The notes beneath the pieces were generated by a model. The model ran no database searches. It worked only from the letters and a program-made list of their open reading frames with translations, and was not told the DNA's origin. A DNA stretch of 64,000 nucleotides from Sphingomonas sp. AP4-R1 (GTDB taxonomy: Bacteria; Pseudomonadota; Alphaproteobacteria; Sphingomonadales; Sphingomonadaceae), in contig NZ_CP053346.1 of assembly GCF_013113735.1 (NCBI RefSeq), forward strand, positions 2,432,001 through 2,496,000, written 5' to 3'. Below are positions 9,494 to 19,300 of the stretch, piece by piece (position 1 is the stretch's first letter; the number at the start of each line of letters is the position of its first letter). The position numbers and the translations under genes are program-made.

Positions 9494-12355
9494 ATGAAGA
9501 TGAGATCCATTCTGATCGCAGGTGTCGCGTCCGGCGCCTTGTCTCACGCCGCAGTGTGCGCGCAGGCGCCATCCGCCGCTCCAGAACCGCCGGCATTGTC
9601 CGCTCCCGCCGCGGCTTCTCAGGAAGCCGCCAGCGAAATCATCGTCACCGGATCGCGTACCATCCGCAATGGAGCTGCAGCGCCGACGCCGGTGACGACG
9701 CTCACCTCGCAGGCGCTGACGCAGACTGCGCCCAGCAACATTCCTGATGCTCTGAACCGGTTGCCGCAGTTCCTCGGCTCCTCAAGTCAGTATCGCAGCA
9801 CGACGTTCAACGCCACGGCCGGGCTCCAGGGCAATTACCTGAATCTGCGCGGCTTGGGGCCACAGCGGGTTCTCGTCCTGATCGATGGCAACCGTGTCCC
9901 CCCGACGGCCACGAGCAATGCCGTCGATTCCAACATCATGCCCCAGATGCTGATCGAGCGGGTCGATGTCGTCACGGGCGGTGCTTCGGCCGCTTATGGC
10001 TCGGATGCGGTCAGCGGCGTCGTCAACTACATCTTGAACAAGAATTTCAACGGTGTGCAGGCAAGCGCGCAGCGCGGCGTCTCGACCTACGGCGATGCGG
10101 GCTCGTACCGGCTCGGCGTCGCTGCCGGGCAAGGCTTTGCAGGCGATCACGGTCATATCGAGGCGAGCGTTGAGCATTATCGCAATGACGGCATTCCCAG
10201 CCAGTCCCAGCGGCCGGACTATTCGCGACTGGCGCTCATTACGGGGACGGGCGCTGCCAACAATCCCTATACGCTGGTAACGAACGCGCGCTTCAATGAC
10301 GTCACGTTCGGGGGGCTGATCCGCTCCGGGCCGCTGGCGGGAAGCCAGTTCAATCCCGACGGCACCGCGTCTCCCTTCACGGCCGGAGCGCCGACGGGGA
10401 CCTCGCAGGTGACGGTGGGCGGGCAGGGCGCTGTGGTTCCGCCGACGGTTCTCGTTCCCAAGCTTGAGACCACGCAGGCATTCGGTCGGGCGTCCTACGA
10501 GTTCACCGATACGATCAACGGTTTTGTCCAGGGCGGCTATAGCCGAAGCAAGACCGGCTATCTCTCTGCGTTCGCAACGCGGCGTGCCGGGACGAGCAAT
10601 GGCATCACGATTTTCGCGGACAACCCCTATCTGTCGCCGTCGGTGCGCACGGCGCTCGGCGCCGCGCCGAGCTTCACGATGTCGCGCCTGTTCAGCGATG
10701 CGCCGGGCAACGAGCAGACCTCGCTGACGCAAAGCTACAATGTAATGACCGGCCTGGAAGGGACGCTGGGGGGGCTTCACTGGGACGTGAACTATACGCA
10801 CGGCCGCGCTCAGCTTGATCTGTCGCAAGTCGAGCAGAACAACCGCAATTTCTATGCGGCGGTCGACGCGGTACGCGCACCGAGCGGCCAGATTGTCTGC
10901 CGAGTGACGCTCGTCAATCCGGCGTTTGGGCAGGGCTGTGTGCCGATCAACGTGATGGGGCTTGGCAATCTGGATCCGGCAGCGCTGGCCTATATCCGTC
11001 AGGATTCCCGTTCGCGTATCGTGAACCGGCTCGACGTGGTCGGCGCGAACCTGCGCGGCGATCTGTTCGATCTGCCTGCAGGCCCGGTCGCCTTTGCGAT
11101 CGGGGGCGAGGCGCGCTGGCAGAAGCTGCGCCAGACGTCGAACGCGGATCCCTCGATAGCCGTCGACTATACCGGCATCCGCGGCGTGCCGAGTGGCGTG
11201 CTGCCGTTTGCGACCACGAACGTTGGCGCGGCGCGTGGCAGCCAGGACGTTAAGGAGGGCTATGCCGAACTGAACGTGCCGATCTTCAAGGACCAGCCTT
11301 TCGCGAAGCGGCTCGAGCTGAACGGGGCCTTCCGCTATACCGACTATAAGACCAGCGGATCGGTGAAGACCTGGAAGGTCGGGGGGATCTACGAGCCGAT
11401 GGGCGGTATCCGTTTGCGCCTGACGGCATCCCGCGACATCGCGGCGCCCAGCCTGTTTGATCTGTTTGCCGGCCAGCAGGCGCAGGTGGGCACGAATACC
11501 GACCGGCATACTGGGGTCACCTCGCTCTCGACGATCGTGTCGTCGGGCAATGCGAGCCTGCAGCCGGAGCGGGCCAACACGCTCGTCGGCGGTCTTGTGC
11601 TGCAGCCGAGCTTCATCCCGCGCCTGACCTTCTCGATCGATGCCTATCGGATCGCGATCAAGGATGCGATCGGCAGCCAGGACGCACAGACCGAGCTCAA
11701 CGATTGTGAGCTCAGCGGCGGAACAGCGCCGGTCTGCGCGCTGATCACGCGTCCTTTCCCTTATAGCAACACGACGCCAGCGAATTTCCCGACGACCATC
11801 GTCGTCGCGCCCCAGAACCTGTCGGCGCTGCGCGTGAAGGGTATCGATTTCGAGGTGAACTATACGGTCCCGCTGGAACCGGTGGTGGGTATCGGTGGCA
11901 ATCTCGATCTTCGGGCCTTCGTATCCTACCTCGATTCTTACCAGACGAAGGCCAATGCGACGGCGAATTTCATCGAGCGGGCCGGGCGTGTCACCACCGT
12001 CGCGACGACGGCGGGCCTGCCGAAATGGCGTGGTCTGGTGCAGCAGGCCTATCGCAATGGTGGCCTGACGATCCAGCTGACCGAGCGATTTACCGGTAGC
12101 TATCGACGCACAACGACGGAAGCCTTCGATCCTGCCTTCGTAGAGGCGCCGAACAAGATCTATACGGATCTTTACGTGTCGCAGGGCTTTGATCAGAACC
12201 GCTATTCGTTGTTCGTGCAGGTCGACAACCTGTTCAACGTCAAACCCCCTCTGCTTCCGGCGACCGTCAATCCGGGCTTCACCTACCCCACCGACAAGCA
12301 GAATTACGACATTGTCGGTCGCGTGTTCACGATTGGCGCGAAGGCGAGGTTCTAA
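9494..12355 (+). CDS. TonB-dependent receptor
   Basis: 953 residues. The signal peptide is MKMRSILIAGVASGALSHA and is followed by an Ala/Pro-rich linker. The TonB box region is SEIIVTGSRT. The plug carries NLRGLGPQRVLVLIDGNRV and TGGASAAYGSDAVSGVVNY, and the barrel ends in FTIGAKARF. The start has GAAGAGGGG just upstream. This is the large sphingomonad receptor type that typically accompanies glycan- or aromatic-degrading enzymes. Two LacI-type operators precede it, which ties it to the rhamnosidase/GH5 locus. A likely role is outer-membrane uptake of the glycoside hydrolysed by those enzymes; the ligand is not shown by the sequence. Confidence 0.93.
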   Translation: MKMRSILIAGVASGALSHAAVCAQAPSAAPEPPALSAPAAASQEAASEIIVTGSRTIRNGAAAPTPVTTLTSQALTQTAPSNIPDALNRLPQFLGSSSQYRSTTFNATAGLQGNYLNLRGLGPQRVLVLIDGNRVPPTATSNAVDSNIMPQMLIERVDVVTGGASAAYGSDAVSGVVNYILNKNFNGVQASAQRGVSTYGDAGSYRLGVAAGQGFAGDHGHIEASVEHYRNDGIPSQSQRPDYSRLALITGTGAANNPYTLVTNARFNDVTFGGLIRSGPLAGSQFNPDGTASPFTAGAPTGTSQVTVGGQGAVVPPTVLVPKLETTQAFGRASYEFTDTINGFVQGGYSRSKTGYLSAFATRRAGTSNGITIFADNPYLSPSVRTALGAAPSFTMSRLFSDAPGNEQTSLTQSYNVMTGLEGTLGGLHWDVNYTHGRAQLDLSQVEQNNRNFYAAVDAVRAPSGQIVCRVTLVNPAFGQGCVPINVMGLGNLDPAALAYIRQDSRSRIVNRLDVVGANLRGDLFDLPAGPVAFAIGGEARWQKLRQTSNADPSIAVDYTGIRGVPSGVLPFATTNVGAARGSQDVKEGYAELNVPIFKDQPFAKRLELNGAFRYTDYKTSGSVKTWKVGGIYEPMGGIRLRLTASRDIAAPSLFDLFAGQQAQVGTNTDRHTGVTSLSTIVSSGNASLQPERANTLVGGLVLQPSFIPRLTFSIDAYRIAIKDAIGSQDAQTELNDCELSGGTAPVCALITRPFPYSNTTPANFPTTIVVAPQNLSALRVKGIDFEVNYTVPLEPVVGIGGNLDLRAFVSYLDSYQTKANATANFIERAGRVTTVATTAGLPKWRGLVQQAYRNGGLTIQLTERFTGSYRRTTTEAFDPAFVEAPNKIYTDLYVSQGFDQNRYSLFVQVDNLFNVKPPLLPATVNPGFTYPTDKQNYDIVGRVFTIGAKARF

Positions 12356-12368
12356 AACCGGCAAGTGC

Positions 12369-12399
12369 CGATCGTCCGGGCCGATGCTCCGGATGATCG
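12369..12399 (+). terminator. Hairpin after TonB gene, no T-tract
   Basis: CGATCGTCCGG (12369-12379) and CCGGATGATCG (12389-12399) pair with one mismatch around a 9-nt loop, 14 nt after the receptor stop. No T-run follows, so it is at best a weak terminator or RNA-stabilising hairpin. Confidence 0.35.
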
Positions 12400-12426
12400 G
12401 CTCGCCATGCGGGATTGGACGTGTCG

Positions 12427-13224
12427 ATGACCTTTTCCCCAGACAGATGGCATATCCAGACAGCCGACGGTGTGGAGTCCGGGCGCCGCCGTGAATCCGC
12501 AACCTTGCAAAATGGGCTCGATATTCTTGAGCTTGTTGCGGATGGATCCATGTCTCTGGCCGAGTTGGTGCAGCGAACGGATCTGCCGAGGGCGACGGTT
12601 CGCAGGCTGTCACTGGCGTTACTGAGCCGGAATCTGTTGGTGGCGGACGCAACCGGTCGATTTCGGCCTGGCCCGAAGCTCCTGCTTCTGGGGGAGAGCG
12701 CTAAATCGCAGATCGATCTGATGAGGGTGGCGCGTCCCTGCCTGCAGGCCCTGACGACACTGACCGGCCATTCCACGTTTCTCGGTAGGCGCGACGGCGA
12801 TTATTGCGTTCATATGCATCGCAGCACGGGACGCGAGCGGGTGACGGTGATGACTGGCCCCGGCACACGCCGCCCGCTTGCGGAAACCAGTCTCGGCAGA
12901 GCCCTGCTGATAGACGATAATCCTGGAGCGGTGGATAGGGCGCTCGCGCTGGCCAATCCCGATTACATGCCCGCAGCTGCTCGGGACGATATGCAAACGA
13001 GCGCCGGGCGTGGCGTCATTCTGAGCCAGGGCCCCGGTCCGCACTTCGTCAACGGGATCGCCTCTCCCGTGCGCGATGCCAGCGGGGCGATCGTCGCTGC
13101 GATCAGCGTGGCCAGCGCGGCATCCTATCTTCCTTTGGACCGTATGCGTCTGCTGGCGCCGGTGGTTCGTCAGGCGGCAGCGGAGATCAGCGGCATGTTG
13201 GGGCACGCTCTCGGCGCGCGATGA
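12427..13224 (+). CDS. IclR-family transcriptional regulator
   Basis: About 265 residues. The N-terminal winged helix spans roughly residues 22-75 (LQNGLDILELVADGSMSLAE; RTDLPRATVRRLSLALLSRN). The IclR effector domain follows, with HRSTGRERV, ETSLGRALL, GIASPVRDASGAIVAAISVA and a C-terminal VRQAAAEISGML helix. The domain order and length fit the family. IclR proteins usually respond to small catabolic intermediates. ATG 12427 was taken as the start; TTG 12415 is in frame but lacks a better ribosome site. It follows the TonB gene by 70 bp in the same direction, so it may regulate that module. The target is unknown. Confidence 0.88.
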   Translation: MTFSPDRWHIQTADGVESGRRRESATLQNGLDILELVADGSMSLAELVQRTDLPRATVRRLSLALLSRNLLVADATGRFRPGPKLLLLGESAKSQIDLMRVARPCLQALTTLTGHSTFLGRRDGDYCVHMHRSTGRERVTVMTGPGTRRPLAETSLGRALLIDDNPGAVDRALALANPDYMPAAARDDMQTSAGRGVILSQGPGPHFVNGIASPVRDASGAIVAAISVASAASYLPLDRMRLLAPVVRQAAAEISGMLGHALGAR

Positions 13225-13692
13225 GATGCGGCGGCGGATCGCTTGCGACCTAGCCGCGCCAATCGTCACGCGCCCGGCTCGCCTCACCCTCTTGCGTGAT
13301 CGCGGACTTGGGCGTCCGCTATCAGTAATGGACCAAGGCCACTCCCGGGCCTGATGTCAGCCTCGCCACCCATAGGTTCGGTGAGCGGCGAGGAGAGATC
13401 ACGCTGCTGCGTCGCAATTGAGGGACCAACGGACGAGCGCATCTCGTAACTCGATGACGCGCCCAGCCTTGAGGCGCTTACCAAGCGCTGGGACGTCCTT
13501 ACGGACCTGGGAGAGCGATCGCCAAGCAGCCCGCGCGACACCTGACACGGTGGATGTGGGGGCGGGCGGGCCACTGATCGCAGTGGCGGGATTGCGCTGC
13601 ACGTGCCTTGCGGGGATCGAATTTCTCCCCGCTCTGTTGGTTTTTCGAGCGACGCTCGTCCGTCTTTCGTTCCCCGCAGTAAAGGCCGTGCT
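13225..13692. other. Intergenic stretch without recognisable gene
   Basis: About 470 bp. Short open frames exist on both strands, including a minus-strand frame over 13399-13602 rich in Arg and Ala, but none has a recognisable family pattern or a ribosome site. It adjoins a decayed patatin-like gene and may be further unrecognised debris. No tRNA or repeat was seen. Confidence 0.4.
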
Positions 13693-14120
13693 CTAGACGC
13701 CTCGTGGGTAAAGAAACGCCAAGGGTGGCGTCAGCGCTCGATTGAGATAGCTGCGGACCGCCGCGTCGCAGGAGGCGTGGCCCCAGCTGATGAGCTGCTC
13801 CTGAGTGGCTGCGTCTATCTTTGCGAGCCGGGTCGGGGTGAGAGCGAGCTTACTCGTCTGCGCGAACGGACAATTCAGCCTATTGGGTGCCGGATAGGCG
13901 TCAATGTCCGAGCGAGCGCTCCAATAGGCGCCCTTCCGATAATTGGGCGAGGCCAGCGGTTCGGCGAAGCTCCCGATCAGCTGGCGGTTGCGCAATGACC
14001 TGACCTGACTGTCTTCGATGTCCGCGACGCGGATCGACCCGTAGAGCCGCCATAGCGTGCCTAGATGGAAGAGCATCGCCCGGAAGCCCCCGCCAGACAC
14101 AGCAAGGCCATGCGCCCGAG
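13693..14120 (-). pseudogene. Patatin-like phospholipase gene with large internal deletion
   Basis: The frame begins with the patatin oxyanion motif GLAVSGGGFRAMLFHLGTLW and passes within about 15 codons to sequence typical of the far C-terminal part of patatin-like proteins: SQVRSLRNRQLIGSF, then KGAYWSARSDID, then DAATQEQLISWGHASCDAAV. The GxSxG nucleophile motif and the Asp-Gly motif that normally lie between are absent. I conclude that a few hundred residues were deleted in frame. The 5' end is also unclear: upstream codons continue in frame to 14268 but do not look like a native N-terminus. The product should be catalytically dead. The family call rests on memory of conserved patterns. 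Confidence 0.65.
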
Positions 14121-14462
14121 GCTCGGGTCGAACGCATAGACTTTGAGCGGACGCCGGCCCGGGAAAGACACAGCATTCGGCGAATTGCGTGTCACCATGC
14201 CGGAGGTCTCGTGACGGAGGTTCCGCGGACGCAAAAACTTTGAGGGAGTACCAGCAGCATCCTATCACGGGATGGCTGGGTTCGCCAGCGTAACGACTAA
14301 GCTATAACATCCATTATCGGTGGGATTGGCGTCGAGTTGAGAGGAAGTCATTGGCCGTTGAAGAGCATCCGGACGGGCCGATGGAGCGCTGACATGCGCC
14401 GTTCGGTCGCATGCAGCATATCAAGATCATCTGAGATCTTCGGATATGCTTCGCCTGAGGCG

Positions 14463-15461
14463 TCAGCCATCTATCCTGATCTGGGAGCCGCTATCGGTGA
14501 CGCGCAGGCTGTAGCTCTGCGCGACGGCGGCAGCGAAGCCTGCAGGGTCGCTTGCGGAGAAGGCACCGCTGATCCGGTGGGCGGCCACCTGCGGATTGGG
14601 GATCACGATCGGCTTGTCGTTGTAGCGCGCGAATTCGGCTGCAGCCTCGGCCAATGTCGTATCGCTGAAGGTGATCCGTCCCTCGCGCCATGACAACGTC
14701 CGTTCGATCGCAGCCTCGTCGATCGCGCCGGTTTCGATGGTATCGTGGTTCGCGGGCAGGTCGGCGCGCATATTGTGCACCAATCGAAGCGGTGGCCGCG
14801 CATCTGGTCCAGTCGAACCGACCTCGACGACACCTTCGCTTACCATCACGCGTACCGGTTTATCGGCGTCGCGACGGACCGCGAAAGCGGTGCCGACCGC
14901 GCGGACCTGCATCGGCCCCGCCGTCACGATGAACGGTCGTGTCGCGTCCTTTGCGACCTCGAACAGCACTTCGCCACGCGAGACCGTGATCGCCCGCTTT
15001 GTGTCCGAAAGGTGCACGGTTATGTCGCTGGCCGTGTTAAGAATGACGATGCTGCCGTCGGCCAGCGTCACCCGGCGCATCTCGCCGATCGCGGTGGCAA
15101 AGCTCTGCGCCGGACGGAACAGCGAAAGGCCGAGTGCGCCGACACCGCTCGCGGCCAGGGCCGCGCCACCGGCCCGAAGCACGTGTCGGCGTGAAATCCG
15201 CCGACCGATCGGTTGATCCGCAACGGACTGTTGAACCGCGCTGAAAGCCGCCGGATCATAGCCTGTGCCCAGAGCGCGGGCCGCTTCCGCGCGGGCCATG
15301 ACGGCTTCGGCGCGGGCGAGCGCTCCGACGCGACGTATGTCGCCGGCCAGCCACGCGTCGAGAGCGACGTCATCGGCTTCGTGGAGCGCACCACGATCGA
15401 TCCGGGCAGCCCAGTCGGCCGCCGCGGCGTCGATCGCATCACTCGGTTCGCGCTCTGCCAT
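14463..15461 (-). CDS. FecR-family anti-sigma/sensor protein
   Basis: About 332 residues. The N-terminal cytoplasmic segment (AIDAAAADWAARIDRGAL, DVALDAWLAGDIRRVGALAR) is the FecR/DUF4880 anti-sigma module. One membrane segment follows near residues 85-105 (HVLRAGGAALAASGVGALGL). The periplasmic FecR domain comes next, with VTLADGSIVILNTASDI and VTAGPMQVRAVGTAFAVR. ATG 15461 is used; GTG 15473 is in frame. The gene overlaps the end of the sigma gene by 23 nt, indicating translational coupling. It would relay the state of the STN-bearing receptor at 16349 to the sigma factor. Confidence 0.92.
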   Translation of the reverse strand: MAEREPSDAIDAAAADWAARIDRGALHEADDVALDAWLAGDIRRVGALARAEAVMARAEAARALGTGYDPAAFSAVQQSVADQPIGRRISRRHVLRAGGAALAASGVGALGLSLFRPAQSFATAIGEMRRVTLADGSIVILNTASDITVHLSDTKRAITVSRGEVLFEVAKDATRPFIVTAGPMQVRAVGTAFAVRRDADKPVRVMVSEGVVEVGSTGPDARPPLRLVHNMRADLPANHDTIETGAIDEAAIERTLSWREGRITFSDTTLAEAAAEFARYNDKPIVIPNPQVAAHRISGAFSASDPAGFAAAVAQSYSLRVTDSGSQIRIDG

Positions 15462-16092
15462 CCCGCTTCGCACCTAATCCACGCAAGCTAGACACGCGAA
15501 CCTCTTCGTTTCCGCCATCTCCGAATATCCTCGCCAGCTGGCGGACGGCGGTGGCGATGTGCTTTTCGACCGTGCTCTCTGATATGCCGAGTTGCTGGGC
15601 CGCCTCCCGCTGCGACAGGCCATGAACTTTACGTAGGACGAACGCGTCGCGACAGCGCGGCGGCAACTGGGCGATCGCCTCGGCAACAAGGCGCAGTTCC
15701 TGGCGGCCCTCTATCTGCACGTCGGGTGTCGGTTCGGGCAGCTCGATCTCGAGCCGTTCGAGTTCACCGATCGCGTCGATCGGCACGACCTGGGCGCGCC
15801 GCACCTCATTGGCGAGGATGCTAAACGCGGCCTGGAAGAAATAAGCGCGGGGATGAGCGATGTGATCGACCGACGGCAATGCCGCCAGCCGCGCATAGGT
15901 TTCCTGCACGATATCGTCCGCATCGTAACAGTCGACGACCGTGCGACGCGAAAGCCACCGCCGCAGCGCCGGCTCGTGCGGGCAAATCATCCGTGCGAGC
16001 CACCGCGCGCGGTCATGATCGATGCGAGACACGGGAAAGCAATCAACAGTGGAATGTTGCAACGCACAAGTGATAATTTGGGAAAATGTCAC
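15439..16092 (-). CDS. ECF sigma-70 factor, FecI type
   Basis: Up to 217 residues. Region 2 is recognisable in DADDIVQETYARLAALP. Region 4 has LPPRCRDAFVLRKVHGLSQ followed by REAAQQLGISESTVEKH, the -35-binding helix-turn-helix. The family-typical helix DRARWLARMICPHEPALRRW lies before region 2, so translation must begin upstream of it. The GTG at 16092 or the GTG at 16032 are the available starts, and no good ribosome site distinguishes them. It forms an operon with the FecR gene and is divergent from the STN-containing TonB receptor, the standard cell-surface signalling arrangement. Confidence 0.9.
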   Translation of the reverse strand: MTFSQIITCALQHSTVDCFPVSRIDHDRARWLARMICPHEPALRRWLSRRTVVDCYDADDIVQETYARLAALPSVDHIAHPRAYFFQAAFSILANEVRRAQVVPIDAIGELERLEIELPEPTPDVQIEGRQELRLVAEAIAQLPPRCRDAFVLRKVHGLSQREAAQQLGISESTVEKHIATAVRQLARIFGDGGNEEVRVSSLRGLGAKRDGRARTE

Positions 16093-16348
16093 CTATCACC
16101 GCTTCATGGAAAAAATATTGCGGTCAGATGGCGGATTGGTCGCGGTCACCTGTCTATAGCTTTGTAGCTGCACGGCGAGCGGGAAGAACAGCCCGCCGAA
16201 TAGATGCCGCCGCAAAGGAGAGCGCCAGGAAGGCTTTCGGGGGCGGTTCGGCGCATCTCATTCTGATGAGAGCGGCGGACCCCGTGTTCGACACCGGCGG
16301 CATGAACGGGCTGCCGCACGGTGTTCCAAGGCCGGGGGGACTGTGCTT

Positions 16349-19300
16349 ATGCGAAACGGGAAGTGGGTTGGGCGAGCCCTTGCGGGGATCAGCATCGCTG
16401 CGCTCTGGGCCGGCGGTGCGGTGGCGCAGCAACGGCCATTCAATCTGCGCGCCGGCCGCGCCGTCGTGACGCTACCCGATTTCGCGATGCAGAGCGGTTT
16501 GCAGATCATCGCCGCCGCCGATCAGCTCGGCGACAAGATGACGCCCGCCATCCACGGCACCTATGACGTGCGCTCGGCGCTGCGTCAGCTTATCGCTGGC
16601 ACCAATCTCACCATCGCGTCCGACAGCAATGGCCTCATCACGCTGAGGGATCGCGGCACGGTCACTGCCTCGTTCCGCCCGGTCGCCTTTGCAGACTATC
16701 GTCAGGCGGATACGGCAGCCGAGGCACCGGCTCCGGCGCCCGAGGCGCCGCCGCCCGAAACGGCCTCCAGTTCGCAGATGCCGGCGGACGACATCGTCAT
16801 CGTCGGCTCCCAGATCCAGGGCAGCAAGGTGACCGATGCGCTGCCCGTCACAGTGGTCGGCAAAACGCAGATCGCGAACACGGCGGCTGTCTCTGGCGAT
16901 GAGCTCTTCCGCTCTATCCCGCAGATGGGGAGCATCACCTTCAACAGCCAGTATATTCCCGGAAGCAGCAATTCGCCGCGCGGCGACGTGGGTTCGGTCA
17001 ACCTGCGCGAGCTCGGGCCCGGCAATACCCTGGTCCTGCTCAACGGCCGCCGTGTCGTCCAGCATCCGGTCAGCACTGCCGACGAAAATCTGGTTCCCGT
17101 CATCAGCTACAACACCAATGCGATACCGGTTTCGGGTGTCCAGCGACTGGAGGTGCTGCGCGACGGTGCCGCAGCCATTTATGGTACCGACGCCGTCGCG
17201 GGCGTGGTCAATACTGTTCTGCAGGAGAAGTTCAGCGGCGTCGCGTTGGAGACGCAATATGGCTATGCGACCGGCACGAACCTGCGTGAATCGACCACCA
17301 ATGCGACGGTCGGCCACAATTTCGAACATGGCAACATCACGCTGTTCGCGAGCTACACGCACCGCGATGCGCTCTACGCGTCCGACCAGAATTACACGTC
17401 TTCCGCCGACAAGCGCGCGCTGTTCGCGGGGACGCGTTTCGCCGGGGCGACGTCCCTAGATGGTCGAAGCACCAATTCCGCCTTCGCCAGCCTGTCCACT
17501 CCCGTGACGACGGCCGTGCGGGTGGGCGGCACGGCCATCACCACGGCCGCAGGCCTGTTCCATATTCAGCCGACCGGAATTTCCGGCTGCGGCTATGGCG
17601 GCGCGCCTCTGACCGGGGGCACCTGCATTGGCTCCGGGACGCTGGCGACGGCGGGTGCTGCGCGCGACACGCGCTACGATTCCCCGGTCGCCGACAATAC
17701 GACGATCATGCCCAAGCTCGACCGCATCAACCTGTTTATGACCGGACAATATGAGGTCTCGCCCGACGTCACGGTCTATGGGGAGGCGGGCTATTATCAT
17801 GCCAAGACGGTGAACAGGGTCGGAGCCACGGGGACCTTAGCATCGGTCCTGATCAACGTTCCGGCATCGAATTACTGGAACCCGTTCGGTGCGACGACGA
17901 TCAACGGCGTCGCCAATCCTAACCGCATTCCAGGGCTTGTCGGCGTGCCGGCCGCCGGCCTTCCGGTGACCATCCGCGCCTATACTTTCTCCGACGCCGG
18001 CGCGAACACGGTGATCGACCGCAACAACCAGCTTCGCCTTCTCACGGGCATCAAATTTCCGCTGTTCGGCTTCAAGTGGGATTCGGCGGCGGTCTATTCG
18101 CGCGCCCACGTCAGCGACTGGTCGACCGGCATCTCGGCGACCCAGCTCCAGCAGAACCTCGCTCTCGCTACGCCGGATGCCTATAACATCTTCAACGGTG
18201 GCAATACCGGCGTCTACAGTCAGGCCGACACCTCTCCGAGCAGCCAGGCGGCGCTCAACGCGATCCGCATCAGCACGGTCCGCAAGGACACGACGACGCT
18301 GGCGATGGCGGATCTGAAAGGCAGCAACGCCGCATTGTTTCACCTGCCTGGTGGTGATGTCGGCTTCGCCCTGGGTGGCGAAATCCGTCGCGAGACGCAG
18401 TTCGACAATCGGGATCCCCGCGTGGATGGTACGACGACCTTCACAGATAGTGTGAGCGGAATCTTGTATCCGAGCGATCTGATCGGCACGAGCCCGAACC
18501 CGGACACCAGGGGCAGGCGCACCGTCGCTTCGGCATACGGAGAGCTTGCCATCCCGGTCGTCTCTCCGGAGATGAACATCCCGCTGATCCGCAAGATCGA
18601 GCTTCAGGTCGCCGGTCGCTACGAGCATTACAGCGACATCGGATCGGTGGCGAAACCGAAGGTCGCCGGATCCTGGGATCTGGTCGATGGCGTACGCCTG
18701 CGCGCCAGCTGGGCACAGGGCTTCAAGGCGCCGAACCTGGAGCAGATCAATGCGACGCTGATCACCCGGTCGAATACCCGCACCGATTATGTCCGCTGCC
18801 AGGCGGACCTGACTGCGGGCCGCATCACCAGCTTCGCCAATTGCGGGCAGAGCTTCGCGACCTCGGTGCAGCGTGCCGGCAATCCCGATCTCAAGCCGGA
18901 AGAGAGCGAAACCTGGTCCGCAGGCGTTGTGCTGCAGCCCAAATTCATTCCGTCGCAATTCGGCCGCTTCACGATCACCGCCGATCTCTGGCATGTGAAG
19001 CAGACCGGGATCGTCGGCCTGTTCGGGGAGGGCAATGCCCTGATCCTGGATTATCTGATGCGTCAGCAGGGATCGAGCAATCCCAACGTTATCCGCGCCG
19101 CACCGAACTCCGATGATCAAGCATTGTTTGCAGGCACCGGTCTTGCGCCGGCGGGGCTCGTGCTGTTCGTACGCGACCAGTACCGAAATCTGCTGCCGCA
19201 GACGGCCTCCGGCATCGACATGGGCCTCAACTGGCAGATCAATAATACGCCGGCCGGCAGCTTCAGTCTCGACGTCAACGTGGCCTATCTGCGAAAATTC

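Noticed and set aside
9782..12652. 956-codon open frame on the minus strand opposite a TonB receptor gene
   Set aside because: It is Arg/His/Asp-rich with no family motif and lies wholly opposite a convincing receptor; long antisense frames are expected in high-GC DNA.
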